A DNA stretch of 64,000 nt from VFJZ01 sp046598415 (GCA_046598415.1 JBKJIG010000105.1:1-64000), one strand, 5' to 3'; shown: positions 8,775-16,808, numbered from the stretch's first letter. Numbers and translations: made by a program. The notes: generated by a model from the letters alone, not told the origin.

Positions 8775-9593
8775 CTAGTCCAGCAGGGGCAGGGCCACGG
8801 CGAGCGCCAGCCGCGCCGTGCCGACGCCCTTGTAGATCGTTACGTCCTCGGGCCGGCGCAGCGGCTGCAGCTCGCCCCGCTCCAGCTCGTCCAGGGCGTG
8901 CACCTCGAGCCAGTCCAGGTGCCCGGTGGCCACCGTCTCGGCCAGGTCGGCGGCGCGCAGGCGGGCCTCGATCGGTGCATCGGTGATCACGGTGGCGGCG
9001 CGCACGATCGTCCGGTAGTCGAGCTCGCGCTGGTCGGGGCGGGTCGCGCCGAGTGCGAGGATGCAGATGCCGGCGCCGAGCCAGTCGTCGCGCAGGACCG
9101 GGTCGCGCGAGCGGGTCGCCGTCACCACCACTGTCGCGTCGCGGATCGCCGACTGCGCGTCCGGCAGGTCGCCGCGGCGCGTCGCCGCCACCTCGAGCGT
9201 CACGGGCAGGCACGCCCCGACGGCGTCGGCGAGCGGCCCGGTGCCGACGATGCCGACCCTCTGCTGACCGGCGGTCGCCAGGTGCCCGGCGGCGATCGCC
9301 GCCGCGGCGGCCGCCGCCAGCCGCGTCAGCCAGTTCGCCTCGATCACGGCGACCGCCGTGCCGGCCGGCCCGAACACCGTCAGCAGCGCTCCGTCGGCGC
9401 CGCGGGCCGACCCGGAGGCGAGCACGGCCGTGAGGTCGCCGTGGCGTGTCACCTGCGCCCGCGCGTGCGTGCCCTCCACCAGGGCGATCGACGGCGGGTC
9501 GTCGGCCGGCTGCGTCAACGCGTCCCTGACCCGCCCCACGGCAGCGGCCGGCGCGACGGCCGATCGGACGTCGCTCTCGGTCGCATGCAGCAC
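8775..9593 (-). CDS. Ornithine cyclodeaminase / mu-crystallin family protein
   Basis: A 272-residue NAD(P)-binding protein of the ornithine cyclodeaminase/mu-crystallin family, which includes cyclodeaminases, imine reductases and dehydrogenases for small amino acids. The first half has TAVLASGSARGADGALLTVF, and EANWLTRLAAAAAAAIAAGHL is the typical helix before the Rossmann motif (VGIVGTGPLADAVG). DATVVVTATRSRDPVL and LGATRPDQRELD follow in the family order. It is about 50 residues shorter than usual at the N-terminus. GTG 9593 is preceded by TACAAC at 6 bases, again with no leader. The substrate is unknown. Confidence 0.8.
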   Translation of the reverse strand: MLHATESDVRSAVAPAAAVGRVRDALTQPADDPPSIALVEGTHARAQVTRHGDLTAVLASGSARGADGALLTVFGPAGTAVAVIEANWLTRLAAAAAAAIAAGHLATAGQQRVGIVGTGPLADAVGACLPVTLEVAATRRGDLPDAQSAIRDATVVVTATRSRDPVLRDDWLGAGICILALGATRPDQRELDYRTIVRAATVITDAPIEARLRAADLAETVATGHLDWLEVHALDELERGELQPLRRPEDVTIYKGVGTARLALAVALPLLD

Positions 9594-9600
9594 GGGTACG

Positions 9601-9634
9601 TTGTACCAGCCCCGGCGACGAGTATCGTCTGACT
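9601..9634 (+). promoter_or_regulatory. Leaderless-type promoter of the 9635 gene
   Basis: TTGTAC at 9601-9606 and TATCGT at 9623-9628 are 16 bases apart. The -10 ends 6 bases before GTG 9635, so transcription should start at the start codon. Confidence 0.55.
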
Positions 9635-10069
9635 GTGCAGGTCAACCTCGCGGTCCTCTGCGATGCGGCGAACGTGTCGCGTGAGGGCAAGCTCAACATC
9701 CTCGGCGAGTTCGACTCGATCCACGCGTCGAGCTTTCCGCTCACCTATCCGACCATGGTCCTCGTCCTGCGGATGGAGGCGCACCCGACCGAGTCGGGTG
9801 ACCACCGTCTGAAGCTCCGCCTGCTCGACGCCGATGGCCAGGACGTGGTGCCGCCCCTGGAGGGCGAGTTCTCGACCGGGTTCCCGCCCTTCGCGGGCGT
9901 GCCGGTGCGCACCGCGCCCATCATCCTGCAGATGCACGGCGTGCGGTTCGACCAGCCGGGCCACTACTCGTTCGAGCTGCTCGTCGACGGCCACCACCTG
10001 CGCTCGCTGCCGCTGCACTTCGTCGCCGGGCTCGAGGACGAGCCCGAGCGGCACGGCTTCGAGCTGTAG
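9635..10069 (+). CDS. DUF6941-type small beta protein
   Basis: A 144-residue protein with the pattern of the DUF6941 family as I recall it: an LCDAANVSREGKLNILGEFD opening, an alternating hydrophobic core (MVLVLRME, DHRLKLRLLDADGQD) and a C-terminal beta pair (HYSFELLVDGHHLRSLPLHF). The layout suggests a compact beta-sandwich. No catalytic residues or signal peptide are visible and the function is unknown. GTG 9635 is fixed by the promoter 6 bases upstream. Its TAG stop doubles as the first bases of the -10 box of the next gene. Confidence 0.7.
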   Translation: MQVNLAVLCDAANVSREGKLNILGEFDSIHASSFPLTYPTMVLVLRMEAHPTESGDHRLKLRLLDADGQDVVPPLEGEFSTGFPPFAGVPVRTAPIILQMHGVRFDQPGHYSFELLVDGHHLRSLPLHFVAGLEDEPERHGFEL

Positions 10070-10079
10070 AGTCCGCCGG
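10067..10079 (+). promoter_or_regulatory. -10 box overlapping a stop codon, for the Rieske gene
   Basis: TAGAGT at 10067-10072 begins with the TAG stop of the preceding gene and ends 7 bases before GTG 10080, the spacing of a leaderless start. Confidence 0.45.
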
Positions 10080-11483
10080 GTGCGCTACGCCTGCACCGTC
10101 GCCGAGGTGAGAGCGGGCGGCGGCGTGCGACCCGTGACGCTCGGCGCCCGCGAGGTGCTGGTCATCGGCACCGACGAGGGCATCCGCGTGGTCGACCGGG
10201 CCTGCCCGCACGAGGGCTACCGGCTCGACGAGGGCGAGATCCGCGGCCAGGAGCTGACCTGCCCCGCGCATGGCTGGCGCTTCGACCTGCGCAGCGGCGC
10301 GTGCGTGACGGCCGGCGAGGACATCCGCACGTATGACGTCGACGTGCGCGACGGCGCGATCTTCGTCGACGTCGACGTGGAGCCGACCGCCCAGGAGCTG
10401 GCGTTCGCGTCCGAGTCGGTGCTCGGCGCGCTCGAGACCGGCCGCGGCTCGCTGGCCGCACGTCGCACGGCGCGGCTGCTCGGCCTCGGCGAGCGCCCGC
10501 AGCGGGTCGCGCTGCTGCTCGCCCGCTACGGTGGCTCCCACGCCGACGCCGGACTCGATCCCGAGACGGCCGCGGTGGCCGACGCGCTGGCGCTGGTGCC
10601 GTACCTGGACGAGCGCGCCGTGGCACTGGTGTTCGCCGACCTGGCGGCCGCGCTGGCCGCGCGGCTGGCCCGCGCCTCGCCGCGGTTCGGGCCCGATCCG
10701 GCGACGCCGTTCGCCTGGACCGACGCCGGCGTGCGCGGCACGCTGGTTGCTCTGGTCGACGGCGGCGACGCCGACGAGTGCGAGGCCGTCGTCGCGGGGA
10801 TGCTGGCCGCAGCCGTGCCGATCCGTGAGATCGCGGCCGGCCTGGCGGAGGGCACCGCGCGCACCTTCCGGGGCCCGTGGCCGCTGGTGGTGCTGGAGCG
10901 CGCCGTGCGGCTCGCGACCGAGCTCGGGCCAGATGCCGCGCGGGTCGTGCTGCCGGTCGCCGCCTACGGCTGCGCGGCGGGCAGCGAGGTGCCGCACGCG
11001 TTCGCGGTCACGTCCGACGCCCTGGCCGGCGCGCCACGCACCCCGGACGAGGTGGTGCACGAGTGCGGCCGGGCGCTGCTGCAGTTCCGCCTCCGCTCCG
11101 ACGACGAGCCGGACGGCACGGGCTCGCTGCTCGGCTGTGGCCTCGCGCTCGCGCACGCGGCGGCGGCGGAGTGGGCGCTCGGTTTGACGCCGGTCGCGGC
11201 CGCGTCGCTGCTGCACGCCCGCTCGCTGGCCGGCGTCTATGCCGGCGCCGCGGCCGAGGCGGCGGGCGAGCCGGGTGCGTTCGACGACGCCGCGATCGCC
11301 GCCGCGGTGGCCGCCGGACCGGCGCAGACACCGCGCGGAATCGCCGTCTGCCTGGCCGCGGCGGGTGCGGCGCTGGCGCGTCCGGACGACACCGTCCGAG
11401 CCGGTGTGGTGCGGCTGCTGGAGACGCCGCGGCGCGAGCGATTCACCGCGCGGGAGCTGCAGCCGGGTTTCGTTACAATCTGA
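10080..11483 (+). CDS. Rieske [2Fe-2S] domain fused to a long helical domain
   Basis: A 467-residue protein. Residues about 1-110 are a Rieske ferredoxin-like domain with both cluster motifs, C42-P-H44 and C61-PAH64-GW, spaced as in nitrite reductase small-subunit and oxygenase ferredoxins. The remaining 350 residues are an Ala/Leu-rich, repeat-like all-helical region with scattered His (SHADAGLD, VPHAFAVT, VVHECGRALLQFR, LAHAAAAEW) that I do not recognise. There is no oxygenase catalytic domain nearby, so the helical part may be the partner or a metal-binding module. GTG 10080 is chosen from the TAGAGT box. The gene has no operon partner beyond its close neighbours. Confidence 0.75.
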   Translation: MRYACTVAEVRAGGGVRPVTLGAREVLVIGTDEGIRVVDRACPHEGYRLDEGEIRGQELTCPAHGWRFDLRSGACVTAGEDIRTYDVDVRDGAIFVDVDVEPTAQELAFASESVLGALETGRGSLAARRTARLLGLGERPQRVALLLARYGGSHADAGLDPETAAVADALALVPYLDERAVALVFADLAAALAARLARASPRFGPDPATPFAWTDAGVRGTLVALVDGGDADECEAVVAGMLAAAVPIREIAAGLAEGTARTFRGPWPLVVLERAVRLATELGPDAARVVLPVAAYGCAAGSEVPHAFAVTSDALAGAPRTPDEVVHECGRALLQFRLRSDDEPDGTGSLLGCGLALAHAAAAEWALGLTPVAAASLLHARSLAGVYAGAAAEAAGEPGAFDDAAIAAAVAAGPAQTPRGIAVCLAAAGAALARPDDTVRAGVVRLLETPRRERFTARELQPGFVTI

Positions 11484-11520
11484 TGTAGGACATTTGTGAT
11501 TCCGGCTGTATGGTGGCGCG

Positions 11521-11880
11521 GTGAGGTCGTCCTCCCCACGCTCCCTTCAAGCCGGTGCCTTCCTGATCGCACTCGGCATGGCGATCGGCGCCATCGGCCT
11601 GCCCCGGTGGCCGACCATCGCGTGGGTCCTCTCCATCGCCCTCAACGTCTCCCTCGCCGTCGCCCTGCTGCGCCTCGTCGGCGGCTACGTCGCCCGGCGC
11701 GCACCGTTCGTCGCGGCCGCCGCCGCGGCATTTCTGACGGGCGCCTCCGAGCTGGCTCCCACGCTGGCGCCCTCGCCGGTGTCGGTGTCGACGCTCGCCG
11801 TACTCGCGGCGCTGACGTTCCTGGCCGGGTTCGTGCTCTGGCTCGAGGCGTTCGAATCGCCCGCCGCCCGCCTCCTGTAG
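11521..11880 (+). CDS. Small membrane protein, hypothetical
   Basis: A 119-residue protein with four predicted membrane helices (LQAGAFLIALGMAIGAIGL; IAWVLSIALNVSLAVALLRL; APFVAAAAAAFLTGA; STLAVLAALTFLAGFVLWLE) and short loops. I do not recognise the family. GTG 11521 is the only good start. A TACAAT box at 11475-11480, overlapping the end of the Rieske gene, could give a leader of about 30 bases. It is followed closely by the denD promoter. Confidence 0.65.
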   Translation: MRSSSPRSLQAGAFLIALGMAIGAIGLPRWPTIAWVLSIALNVSLAVALLRLVGGYVARRAPFVAAAAAAFLTGASELAPTLAPSPVSVSTLAVLAALTFLAGFVLWLEAFESPAARLL

Positions 11881-11884
11881 CGCC

Positions 11885-11898
11885 TATCGTTCCGCACC
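11885..11898 (+). promoter_or_regulatory. Leaderless-type promoter of denD
   Basis: TATCGT at 11885-11890 ends 8 bases before ATG 11899, the same geometry as at 9623 and 4133. Confidence 0.45.
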
Positions 11899-12879
11899 AT
11901 GCGGATCCTGATCACGGGTGGCGCGGGCATGCTCGGGCGCAAGCTGGCCGAGCGCCTGGCGCGAGATGGGGCGATGGGCGTGACGCCGGTCGTCGAACTG
12001 ACGCTGGCCGACGTGGTCGAGCCGGCGGTGCCGGCCGGTGCCTCGTTCGGCGTCAAGACATGCGTCGCCGACGTCTCGGTGCCGGGTGTGGCCGACGACC
12101 TGGTCGCCGGCCGGCCCGAGGTCGTCTTCCACCTCGCCGCCATCCCGTCGGGCGGTGCGGAGGCGGATTTCGACGCCGGCTACCGCGTCAACCTCGACGG
12201 CGTGCGCCTGCTGCTCGAGGCGATTCGCGGGCAGGGCTACGGCTACGTCCCCCGCCTCGTCTTCTCTTCGACCATCGCGGTGTTCGGCGCGCCGTTCCCC
12301 AACGCCATCGAGGACACGTTCCACCTCACCCCGCTGACCTGTTACGGCACGCAGAAGGCGATCGGCGAGCTGCTGCTGAGCGATTCCACGCGCCGGGGGT
12401 TCGTCGACGGGGTGGGCATTCGCCTGCCCACGGTCTGCGTGCGGCCCGGAACGCCGAACGCGGCCGCCTCGGGGTTCTTCTCGAACATCATCCGCGAGCC
12501 CCTGAACGGGCTCGAGGCGGTGCTGCCGGTGGCCGACGGCGTGCGCCACGCCCACGCCTCGCCGCGGGCGACGGTCGACAACCTCGTGCACGCCGCCCGC
12601 ATCGACGGCGGCCTCCTGGGCGACCGCCGGTGCCTGACCATGCCGAGCCTGTCGGTGACGGTCGCCGAGCAGATCGAGGCGCTGCGCGAGGTGGCCGGCG
12701 ACGCGGCCGTCGCGCGGATCCGCCGCGAGCCCGATGCGACGATCGAGCGCATCGTCTCGGGCTGGCCGCGGCGGTTCGACACGGCCCGGGCCGACGCGCT
12801 CGGCTTCCGCGCCGAGTCGAGCTTCCGCGAGATCATCGACGTCTACGTCGAGGACGAGCTGGGCGGCGTGGTGCCGTGA
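11899..12879 (+). CDS. denD: D-erythronate dehydrogenase-like NAD-dependent dehydrogenase
   Basis: A 326-residue extended SDR. It has the N-terminal ITGGAGMLGRKLAERL nucleotide motif, VVFHLAAIPSGGAEADFDAG, VFSSTIAVFGAPFPNAI, the catalytic YGTQK (Tyr/Lys) and IRLPTVCVRPGTPNAAASGF. The last two are near-signatures of DenD, which oxidises D-erythronate to 2-oxo-tetronate in sugar-acid catabolism. The other den genes (otnK, otnC/otnI) are not next to it, so the physiological substrate may differ. The stop overlaps the next SDR start (GTGA). Confidence 0.75.
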   Translation: MRILITGGAGMLGRKLAERLARDGAMGVTPVVELTLADVVEPAVPAGASFGVKTCVADVSVPGVADDLVAGRPEVVFHLAAIPSGGAEADFDAGYRVNLDGVRLLLEAIRGQGYGYVPRLVFSSTIAVFGAPFPNAIEDTFHLTPLTCYGTQKAIGELLLSDSTRRGFVDGVGIRLPTVCVRPGTPNAAASGFFSNIIREPLNGLEAVLPVADGVRHAHASPRATVDNLVHAARIDGGLLGDRRCLTMPSLSVTVAEQIEALREVAGDAAVARIRREPDATIERIVSGWPRRFDTARADALGFRAESSFREIIDVYVEDELGGVVP

Positions 12880-13616
12880 CCCGGGTGGCGGTCGTGACGG
12901 GCGCCGGCAGCGGTATCGGCCGCGCCGTCTCGGTGGCGCTCGCGGCGGACGGTTTCAGCGTCGTGCTGGCCGGCCGGCGGGCGGCACCGCTCGCAGAGAC
13001 CGCCGCCGAGCTCGGCGGCGGTGCCGTCGCCGTCCCCTGCGACGTGTCCGATCCGAGGTCGGTCGGCGCGTTGTTCGCCGCCGTGCGGGATCGGTTCGGG
13101 CGCCTCGACCTGCTCGTCAACAACGCCGGCATCGGCGCGCCCGCCGTGCCGCTCGAGGACCTCTCGCTGGAGCGCTGGAAGGCCGTCGTCGACACCAACC
13201 TGACGGGGGCGTTCCTCTGCACGCAGGAGGCATTCAAGATCATGCGCGACCAGTCGCCGCGGGGCGGCCGGATCATCAACAACGGCTCGATCTCGGCCAC
13301 CACTCCGCGGCCGCTGTCGGCGCCGTACACGGCGACGAAGCACGCCATCGCCGGGCTCACGAAGTCGACGTCGCTCGACGGCCGCGCCTACGACATCGCC
13401 TGCGGGCAGATCGACATCGGCAACGCCGGCACCGAGATGACGGCGCGCATGGCCGAGGGCGTGCTCCAGGCCGATGGTTCCAGCGCCCCCGAGCCGACGT
13501 TCGACGTGGCGCAGGTCGGCCGCGCCGTCTCCTACATGGCCTCGCTGCCGCTCGACGCGAACGTGCAGTTCCTGACCGTGATGGCGACGAAGATGCCGTT
13601 CATCGGTCGCGGCTGA
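12876..13616 (+). CDS. Short-chain dehydrogenase/reductase
   Basis: A 246-residue classical SDR: VVTGAGSGIGRAVSVAL cofactor motif, LLVNNAGIG, Ser in NNGSISA, and the YTATKHA catalytic Tyr/Lys. It lacks a strong acidic residue after beta-2 (VLAGRRAAPL has Arg-Arg), which suggests NADP preference. GTG 12876 overlaps the denD stop by 4 bases, so the two are co-translated and probably act in the same sugar-acid or polyol pathway. Its 3' end overlaps the convergent GMC gene by 17 bases. Confidence 0.85.
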   Translation: MTRVAVVTGAGSGIGRAVSVALAADGFSVVLAGRRAAPLAETAAELGGGAVAVPCDVSDPRSVGALFAAVRDRFGRLDLLVNNAGIGAPAVPLEDLSLERWKAVVDTNLTGAFLCTQEAFKIMRDQSPRGGRIINNGSISATTPRPLSAPYTATKHAIAGLTKSTSLDGRAYDIACGQIDIGNAGTEMTARMAEGVLQADGSSAPEPTFDVAQVGRAVSYMASLPLDANVQFLTVMATKMPFIGRG

Positions 13617-15153
13617 TCAACGCCGCTGCGTGCTCGCCGACGGCGACGCACGTCAGGTGGATGTTGGCGCGTGGGGACTCGGGCAGCACCGAGGCGTCGA
13701 CGATCCGCAGCCCGTCGATGCCGAGCACACGGCACGCCGGATCGACCACGGTGCGATCGTCGGCGGGGTCGCCCATGCGGCACGAGCCGGCAGGATGCTG
13801 GTGGTCGGTGCAGGTCTCGAGCAGCCAGCGATCCAGGGCCCGTGCGTCGCCCAGATCGGCGGGGGTGCGGCCGTCGGCGTCGACTGAGACGCGTTCGGCG
13901 ATGCGCCGGAACGGCTCCGCGGCGGCGACCTCCAGAAGCCGCAGCGCGCCGTCGCGCAACCGGGCGCGGTCGCGCTTGTCCGACAGCATCTGCAGGTCGA
14001 CGACCGGATGCGCCGCCGGGTCGGTGGACGACAGCGTCACCGTGCCGTGCGCGTGGCTCTCGTACACGGCGACGTAGAGGCAGCCGCGCGCGAGGCCGGC
14101 GGTGTCGTAGCCGCGGAGCGTGTTGGGGATCAGGTTCATGTCATTGGCGCCGCTGCCCGGGTGGCCGGATGCGTACCGGACGATGCAGGACGCGTGCCGC
14201 TGGTCGATCGAGGCCGACCGCGCCTCGGGCCGCAGGTCGAGGTCGACGAACACCGACGGGTGCTCGGTCAGGCCGCGGCCGACGCGCGGGTGGTCGGCGA
14301 CCGGCGCGATGCCGAGCGTGCGCAGATCGTCGGCCGGTCCGATGCCGGAGCGCAGCAGGATCGCGGGGCTGTGGATCGCGCCCGCGCAGAGGACCACCTG
14401 GGCGCCGTCGAACCGCGTCTCGCCCGCCGGCGTGCGCGCCACGACGCCGGTCGCCCGGCCGCGGTCGACGACGACGCGGTCGACCAGCACACCGCCGATG
14501 ATCTCGAGGTTCGGCCGGTCGCGGGCGGGCTCCAGGTAGCCGTCGGCGGTCGACACGCGTCCGTGCGGTCCGGCGTTGACAGCGTACGGCGAGACGCCCG
14601 TGGAGTCCGGTGCGTTGTGGTCGTCGGCCCACGGCTCGCCGAGCGCGATGGCCGCCTCGGCCAGCGCGTGGTCGACGGCGCCCCACGAATCCTGCGGCAG
14701 CCGCCGCACGGGGATCGGGCCGCCGCGGCCGTGGTACGGACGGTCGCCGAAGTCGTGGTCGTCCTCGAGACGGATGTGCGCACCGAGCACGTCGGCCCAC
14801 GCCCAGCCGGTGCAGCCGGCTGCAGCCCAGCGGTCGAAGTCGCCGGGCAGCGCGCGGATGGCGAGCTGGGAGTTCATCGCCGAGGAGCCGCCGAGACCGC
14901 GCCCGCGCCAGTACGGCCGCGGCTGCTGGGCCGTGGTGCGCCGAGCTTCGAGGCCCGTCCAGTGGTAGGCCGCGTGGGCCGGTTCGAGGATCGCGTAGGG
15001 ATTCAGCGTCCGCATCGCGGCTGGAGCGTCAGCGCTGCGTTGAGCGGGCCCGGCCTCGAGCAGCAGCACCGAGGCGGCGTCGTCCTCCGACAGCCGCGCG
15101 GCCAGCGGAGCACCCGACGAGCCTGCACCCACGATCACGTAGTCGTACGCCAC
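13600..15153 (-). CDS. GMC-family FAD oxidoreductase (choline-dehydrogenase type)
   Basis: A 517-residue glucose-methanol-choline oxidoreductase. The FAD motif VIVGAGSSGAPLAARLSED is at residues about 5-23, GRGLGGSSAMN is the family's PS00623-like region, GAIHSPAILLRSGIGP is the second signature, and the C-terminal end has HPAGSCRMG and RANIHLTCVAVGE with the His pair of the active site. Alcohol substrates are typical for the family. The GTG at 15153 is chosen over upstream codons because it starts right before the FAD strand and has CATTCT 7 bases upstream. It is divergent from the racemase gene. Confidence 0.88.
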   Translation of the reverse strand: MAYDYVIVGAGSSGAPLAARLSEDDAASVLLLEAGPAQRSADAPAAMRTLNPYAILEPAHAAYHWTGLEARRTTAQQPRPYWRGRGLGGSSAMNSQLAIRALPGDFDRWAAAGCTGWAWADVLGAHIRLEDDHDFGDRPYHGRGGPIPVRRLPQDSWGAVDHALAEAAIALGEPWADDHNAPDSTGVSPYAVNAGPHGRVSTADGYLEPARDRPNLEIIGGVLVDRVVVDRGRATGVVARTPAGETRFDGAQVVLCAGAIHSPAILLRSGIGPADDLRTLGIAPVADHPRVGRGLTEHPSVFVDLDLRPEARSASIDQRHASCIVRYASGHPGSGANDMNLIPNTLRGYDTAGLARGCLYVAVYESHAHGTVTLSSTDPAAHPVVDLQMLSDKRDRARLRDGALRLLEVAAAEPFRRIAERVSVDADGRTPADLGDARALDRWLLETCTDHQHPAGSCRMGDPADDRTVVDPACRVLGIDGLRIVDASVLPESPRANIHLTCVAVGEHAAALISRDR

Positions 15154-15172
15154 GCGCGCCAGAATGCCAGGG
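15154..15172. promoter_or_regulatory. Overlapping divergent promoters, 19 bases between start codons
   Basis: Plus strand: CAGAAT (15160-15165) ends 7 bases before GTG 15173. Minus strand: CATTCT (15166-15161) ends 7 bases before GTG 15153. As at 8512-8529, the two -10-like boxes are the same bases read on opposite strands. Confidence 0.45.
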
Positions 15173-15856
15173 GTGATCGTTGGCATCCTCATGCTGGACA
15201 CGGCGTTCGACCGCATCGCGGGCGACATCGGCCATCCCGGCACGTTCGCGTTCGACACCCGCTACGCCGTCGTCGGGGGAGCGTCGGCGCGGCGGGCGGT
15301 GGAGGAGGGCGCGCGCGGGCTGCTCGAGCCGTTCGTCGCCGCCGGCCTGAGGCTCGCGGCGGACGGCTGCGAGCTGATCACCACGTCCTGCGGCTTCCTG
15401 GCGCTGCACCAGCGGGCCCTGGCGGCGGCGCTGCCCGTGCCGGTCGTGACGTCGTCGCTGCTCGCGCTGCCGTCGCTGCTCGCGGCACTGGATCTGGCCG
15501 CAAAGGTAGGCGTGGTGACGGCGAACGCGGCGGCGTTGACGGCGGCCCACCTCGATGGTGCGGGCGTGACCGGAGGCGATCGGTCGCGTCTGGTCCTGAT
15601 CGGCCTGGAGGGGACGGCGCACCTGTATCCCGCGCTGATCGGCGATGCGCCAGGGCCGGATCCGGCGATCACGGGTCCGGAGGTGGTTGCGGCGGTGTCA
15701 GCCGCGGTGCGGGCGGACCCGGCAATCACGGTGCTGCTGTGCGAGTGCACGAACCTCCCGCCGTATCGCGCCGCGCTGGCAGCGGCGACGGGGCTCCCGG
15801 TGCACGACATCGTGACGGTGATCGAGGCCGCGGTGGATGTGCGCAGATCCCCCTGA
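15173..15856 (+). CDS. Aspartate/glutamate racemase superfamily protein
   Basis: A 227-residue two-domain Asp/Glu/hydantoin racemase-like protein. The start IVGILMLDTAFDRIAGDIGH is typical of the subgroup. The two catalytic cysteines are visible in ITTSCGFLAL (about residue 68) and LLCECTNLPPY (about residue 186). Racemases, arylmalonate decarboxylases and maleate isomerases share this layout, so the reaction is uncertain. GTG 15173 is preferred over ATG 15164 because the family starts at this point and a CAGAAT box sits 7 bases upstream. The gene ends right before composite repeat locus 1. Confidence 0.8.
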   Translation: MIVGILMLDTAFDRIAGDIGHPGTFAFDTRYAVVGGASARRAVEEGARGLLEPFVAAGLRLAADGCELITTSCGFLALHQRALAAALPVPVVTSSLLALPSLLAALDLAAKVGVVTANAAALTAAHLDGAGVTGGDRSRLVLIGLEGTAHLYPALIGDAPGPDPAITGPEVVAAVSAAVRADPAITVLLCECTNLPPYRAALAAATGLPVHDIVTVIEAAVDVRRSP

Positions 15857-15906
15857 GTCTGCAATACGAGACGGCTGCTCGTTCGGCCTGAGATGCACCC
15901 GAGGCG

Positions 15907-16044
15907 GAGCGTCCGTTCCGCGCCCTCGAGGCGGACCCGGAGAAGTGCAGCTCCTACGCAGCAGTCACTTATCGCAAGCGCCGAAACGCTTCATCTTCTA
16001 CCCCACCTATGGCCGATGATTCCATCCACAACCGGGACGCGGCA
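15907..16044 (+). repeat. Repeat module A, copy 1
   Basis: About 140 bases shared by four copies. It opens with GAGCG(T/C)CCGTTCCGCGC and a near-palindrome around CCTCGAGG. It then carries the strictly shared core TATCGCAAGCGCCGAAA (from 15971) and CCTATGGCCGATGA, and ends in CCGGGACGCGGC. Confidence 0.85.
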
Positions 16045-16097
16045 GGTCTCCGACCACCGCGGCGAGCGATCGTGAACTCCGTCAGCGATCCCCCCCC

Positions 16098-16230
16098 GTG
16101 CCGGATGCGGACTGAGGTCATCACCTGGAAATTGAGTCGTCCCCCTGTCGCCTCCGCGCTTGCGGCTCTTCACCGCCTCCGACGAAGGCTGTACGCCGCC
16201 ACGCCTGCACCCGCGATCGCCTTGCGTCCA
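16098..16230 (+). repeat. Repeat module B, copy 1
   Basis: A 33-base block at 16141-16173, starting CCCCCTGTCGCC and ending GCGGCTCTTCAC, is identical in reverse complement at 46426-46458. The flanks on both sides (GACTGAGGTCATCACC; CTGCACCCGCGA) are also similar. Confidence 0.85.
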
Positions 16231-16277
16231 CGATCCGAGACGGCTGGCGCGTTCGACCTGCGCCAAGGCCCGCGCCG

Positions 16278-16423
16278 GAGCGCCCGTTCCGCGCCCTCGA
16301 GGCGGACTCTGCGTCGTGCAGCACCTACGCAGCAGTCAGCTATCGCAAGCGCCGAAATGCTTCATCTTCTACCCCTACCTATGGCCGATGACTCCATCCA
16401 CCGGGACGCGGCGAATCGCAGAC
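16278..16423 (+). repeat. Repeat module A, copy 2
   Basis: Same order as copy 1 (CGCCCGTTCCGCGCCCTCGA, the ATCGCAAGCGCCGAAA core, CCTATGGCCGATGA, GGGACGCGGC), with a few substitutions and a deletion of ACAA near its end. It abuts the stop of the gene at 16440. Confidence 0.85.
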
Positions 16424-16439
16424 GACCGCGCCGAGCTCG

Positions 16440-16808
16440 CTACCCGGCCTCGATGCTCAGCAACACCACGGCGAGCGCACTCAGGGCCGCCTCCGGATGA
16501 TCTGCCAGCGACGCCGCCAGCGCGGCCGCCACCGGATGGTCGTGGCCCTCCGCCGACAGGATGCGCAGCTCAGCGGAGAGCCTTGGCGCCACGTCCGTCT
16601 CCGCCAGGTCGGCTGCCGTCTCGAGCGCTGCCCGGGAGCCGGCCGCGATGCCCTCCGCCGGATCGCCGGCAGCGGCTGCCAGCAGCAACCCGCGCCGGGT
16701 GGCGGCCGAGATGTCGTCCTCATCGAGGCCCAGCCGGTCGACGAGGAGCGCCACGACCGCCGGACCGCCGGCGGCGCGCAGGCCCTCGTCGATGGCGGCC
16801 AGGCTCAC
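16440..16808 (-). CDS. Small hypothetical protein after the aldolase
   Basis: A 122-residue, Ala/Leu-rich helical, acidic protein (IDEGLRAAGGPAVVALLVDR; TDVAPRLSAELRILSAEG; LAASLADHPEAALSALAVVL) with no family I recognise. GTG 16808 overlaps the aldolase stop (GTGA), so it is translated with the aldolase. No membrane span or signal peptide is visible. It could be a subunit or stability partner of the aldolase, but only gene order suggests that. Confidence 0.65.
   Translation of the reverse strand: MSLAAIDEGLRAAGGPAVVALLVDRLGLDEDDISAATRRGLLLAAAAGDPAEGIAAGSRAALETAADLAETDVAPRLSAELRILSAEGHDHPVAAALAASLADHPEAALSALAVVLLSIEAG

Larger units (their letters stand above)
15859..16430 (+). repeat. Composite intergenic repeat, locus 1 (C-A-B-C-A)
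   Basis: This fills the 583-base gap between the convergent genes ending at 15856 and 16440. It holds two copies of module A, a module B between them and two short C motifs (around CGAGACGGCTG, 15868 and 16233). The same set occurs inverted at 46130-46710, about 30 kb away. Indels that are not multiples of three between copies, and no conserved frame, argue against coding. No transposase or target duplication is seen. Confidence 0.85.

Noticed and set aside
15857..16439. CRISPR array or tandem repeat
   Set aside because: Only two A copies about 370 bases apart, with different sequence between, no short regular repeat/spacer unit and no cas genes.
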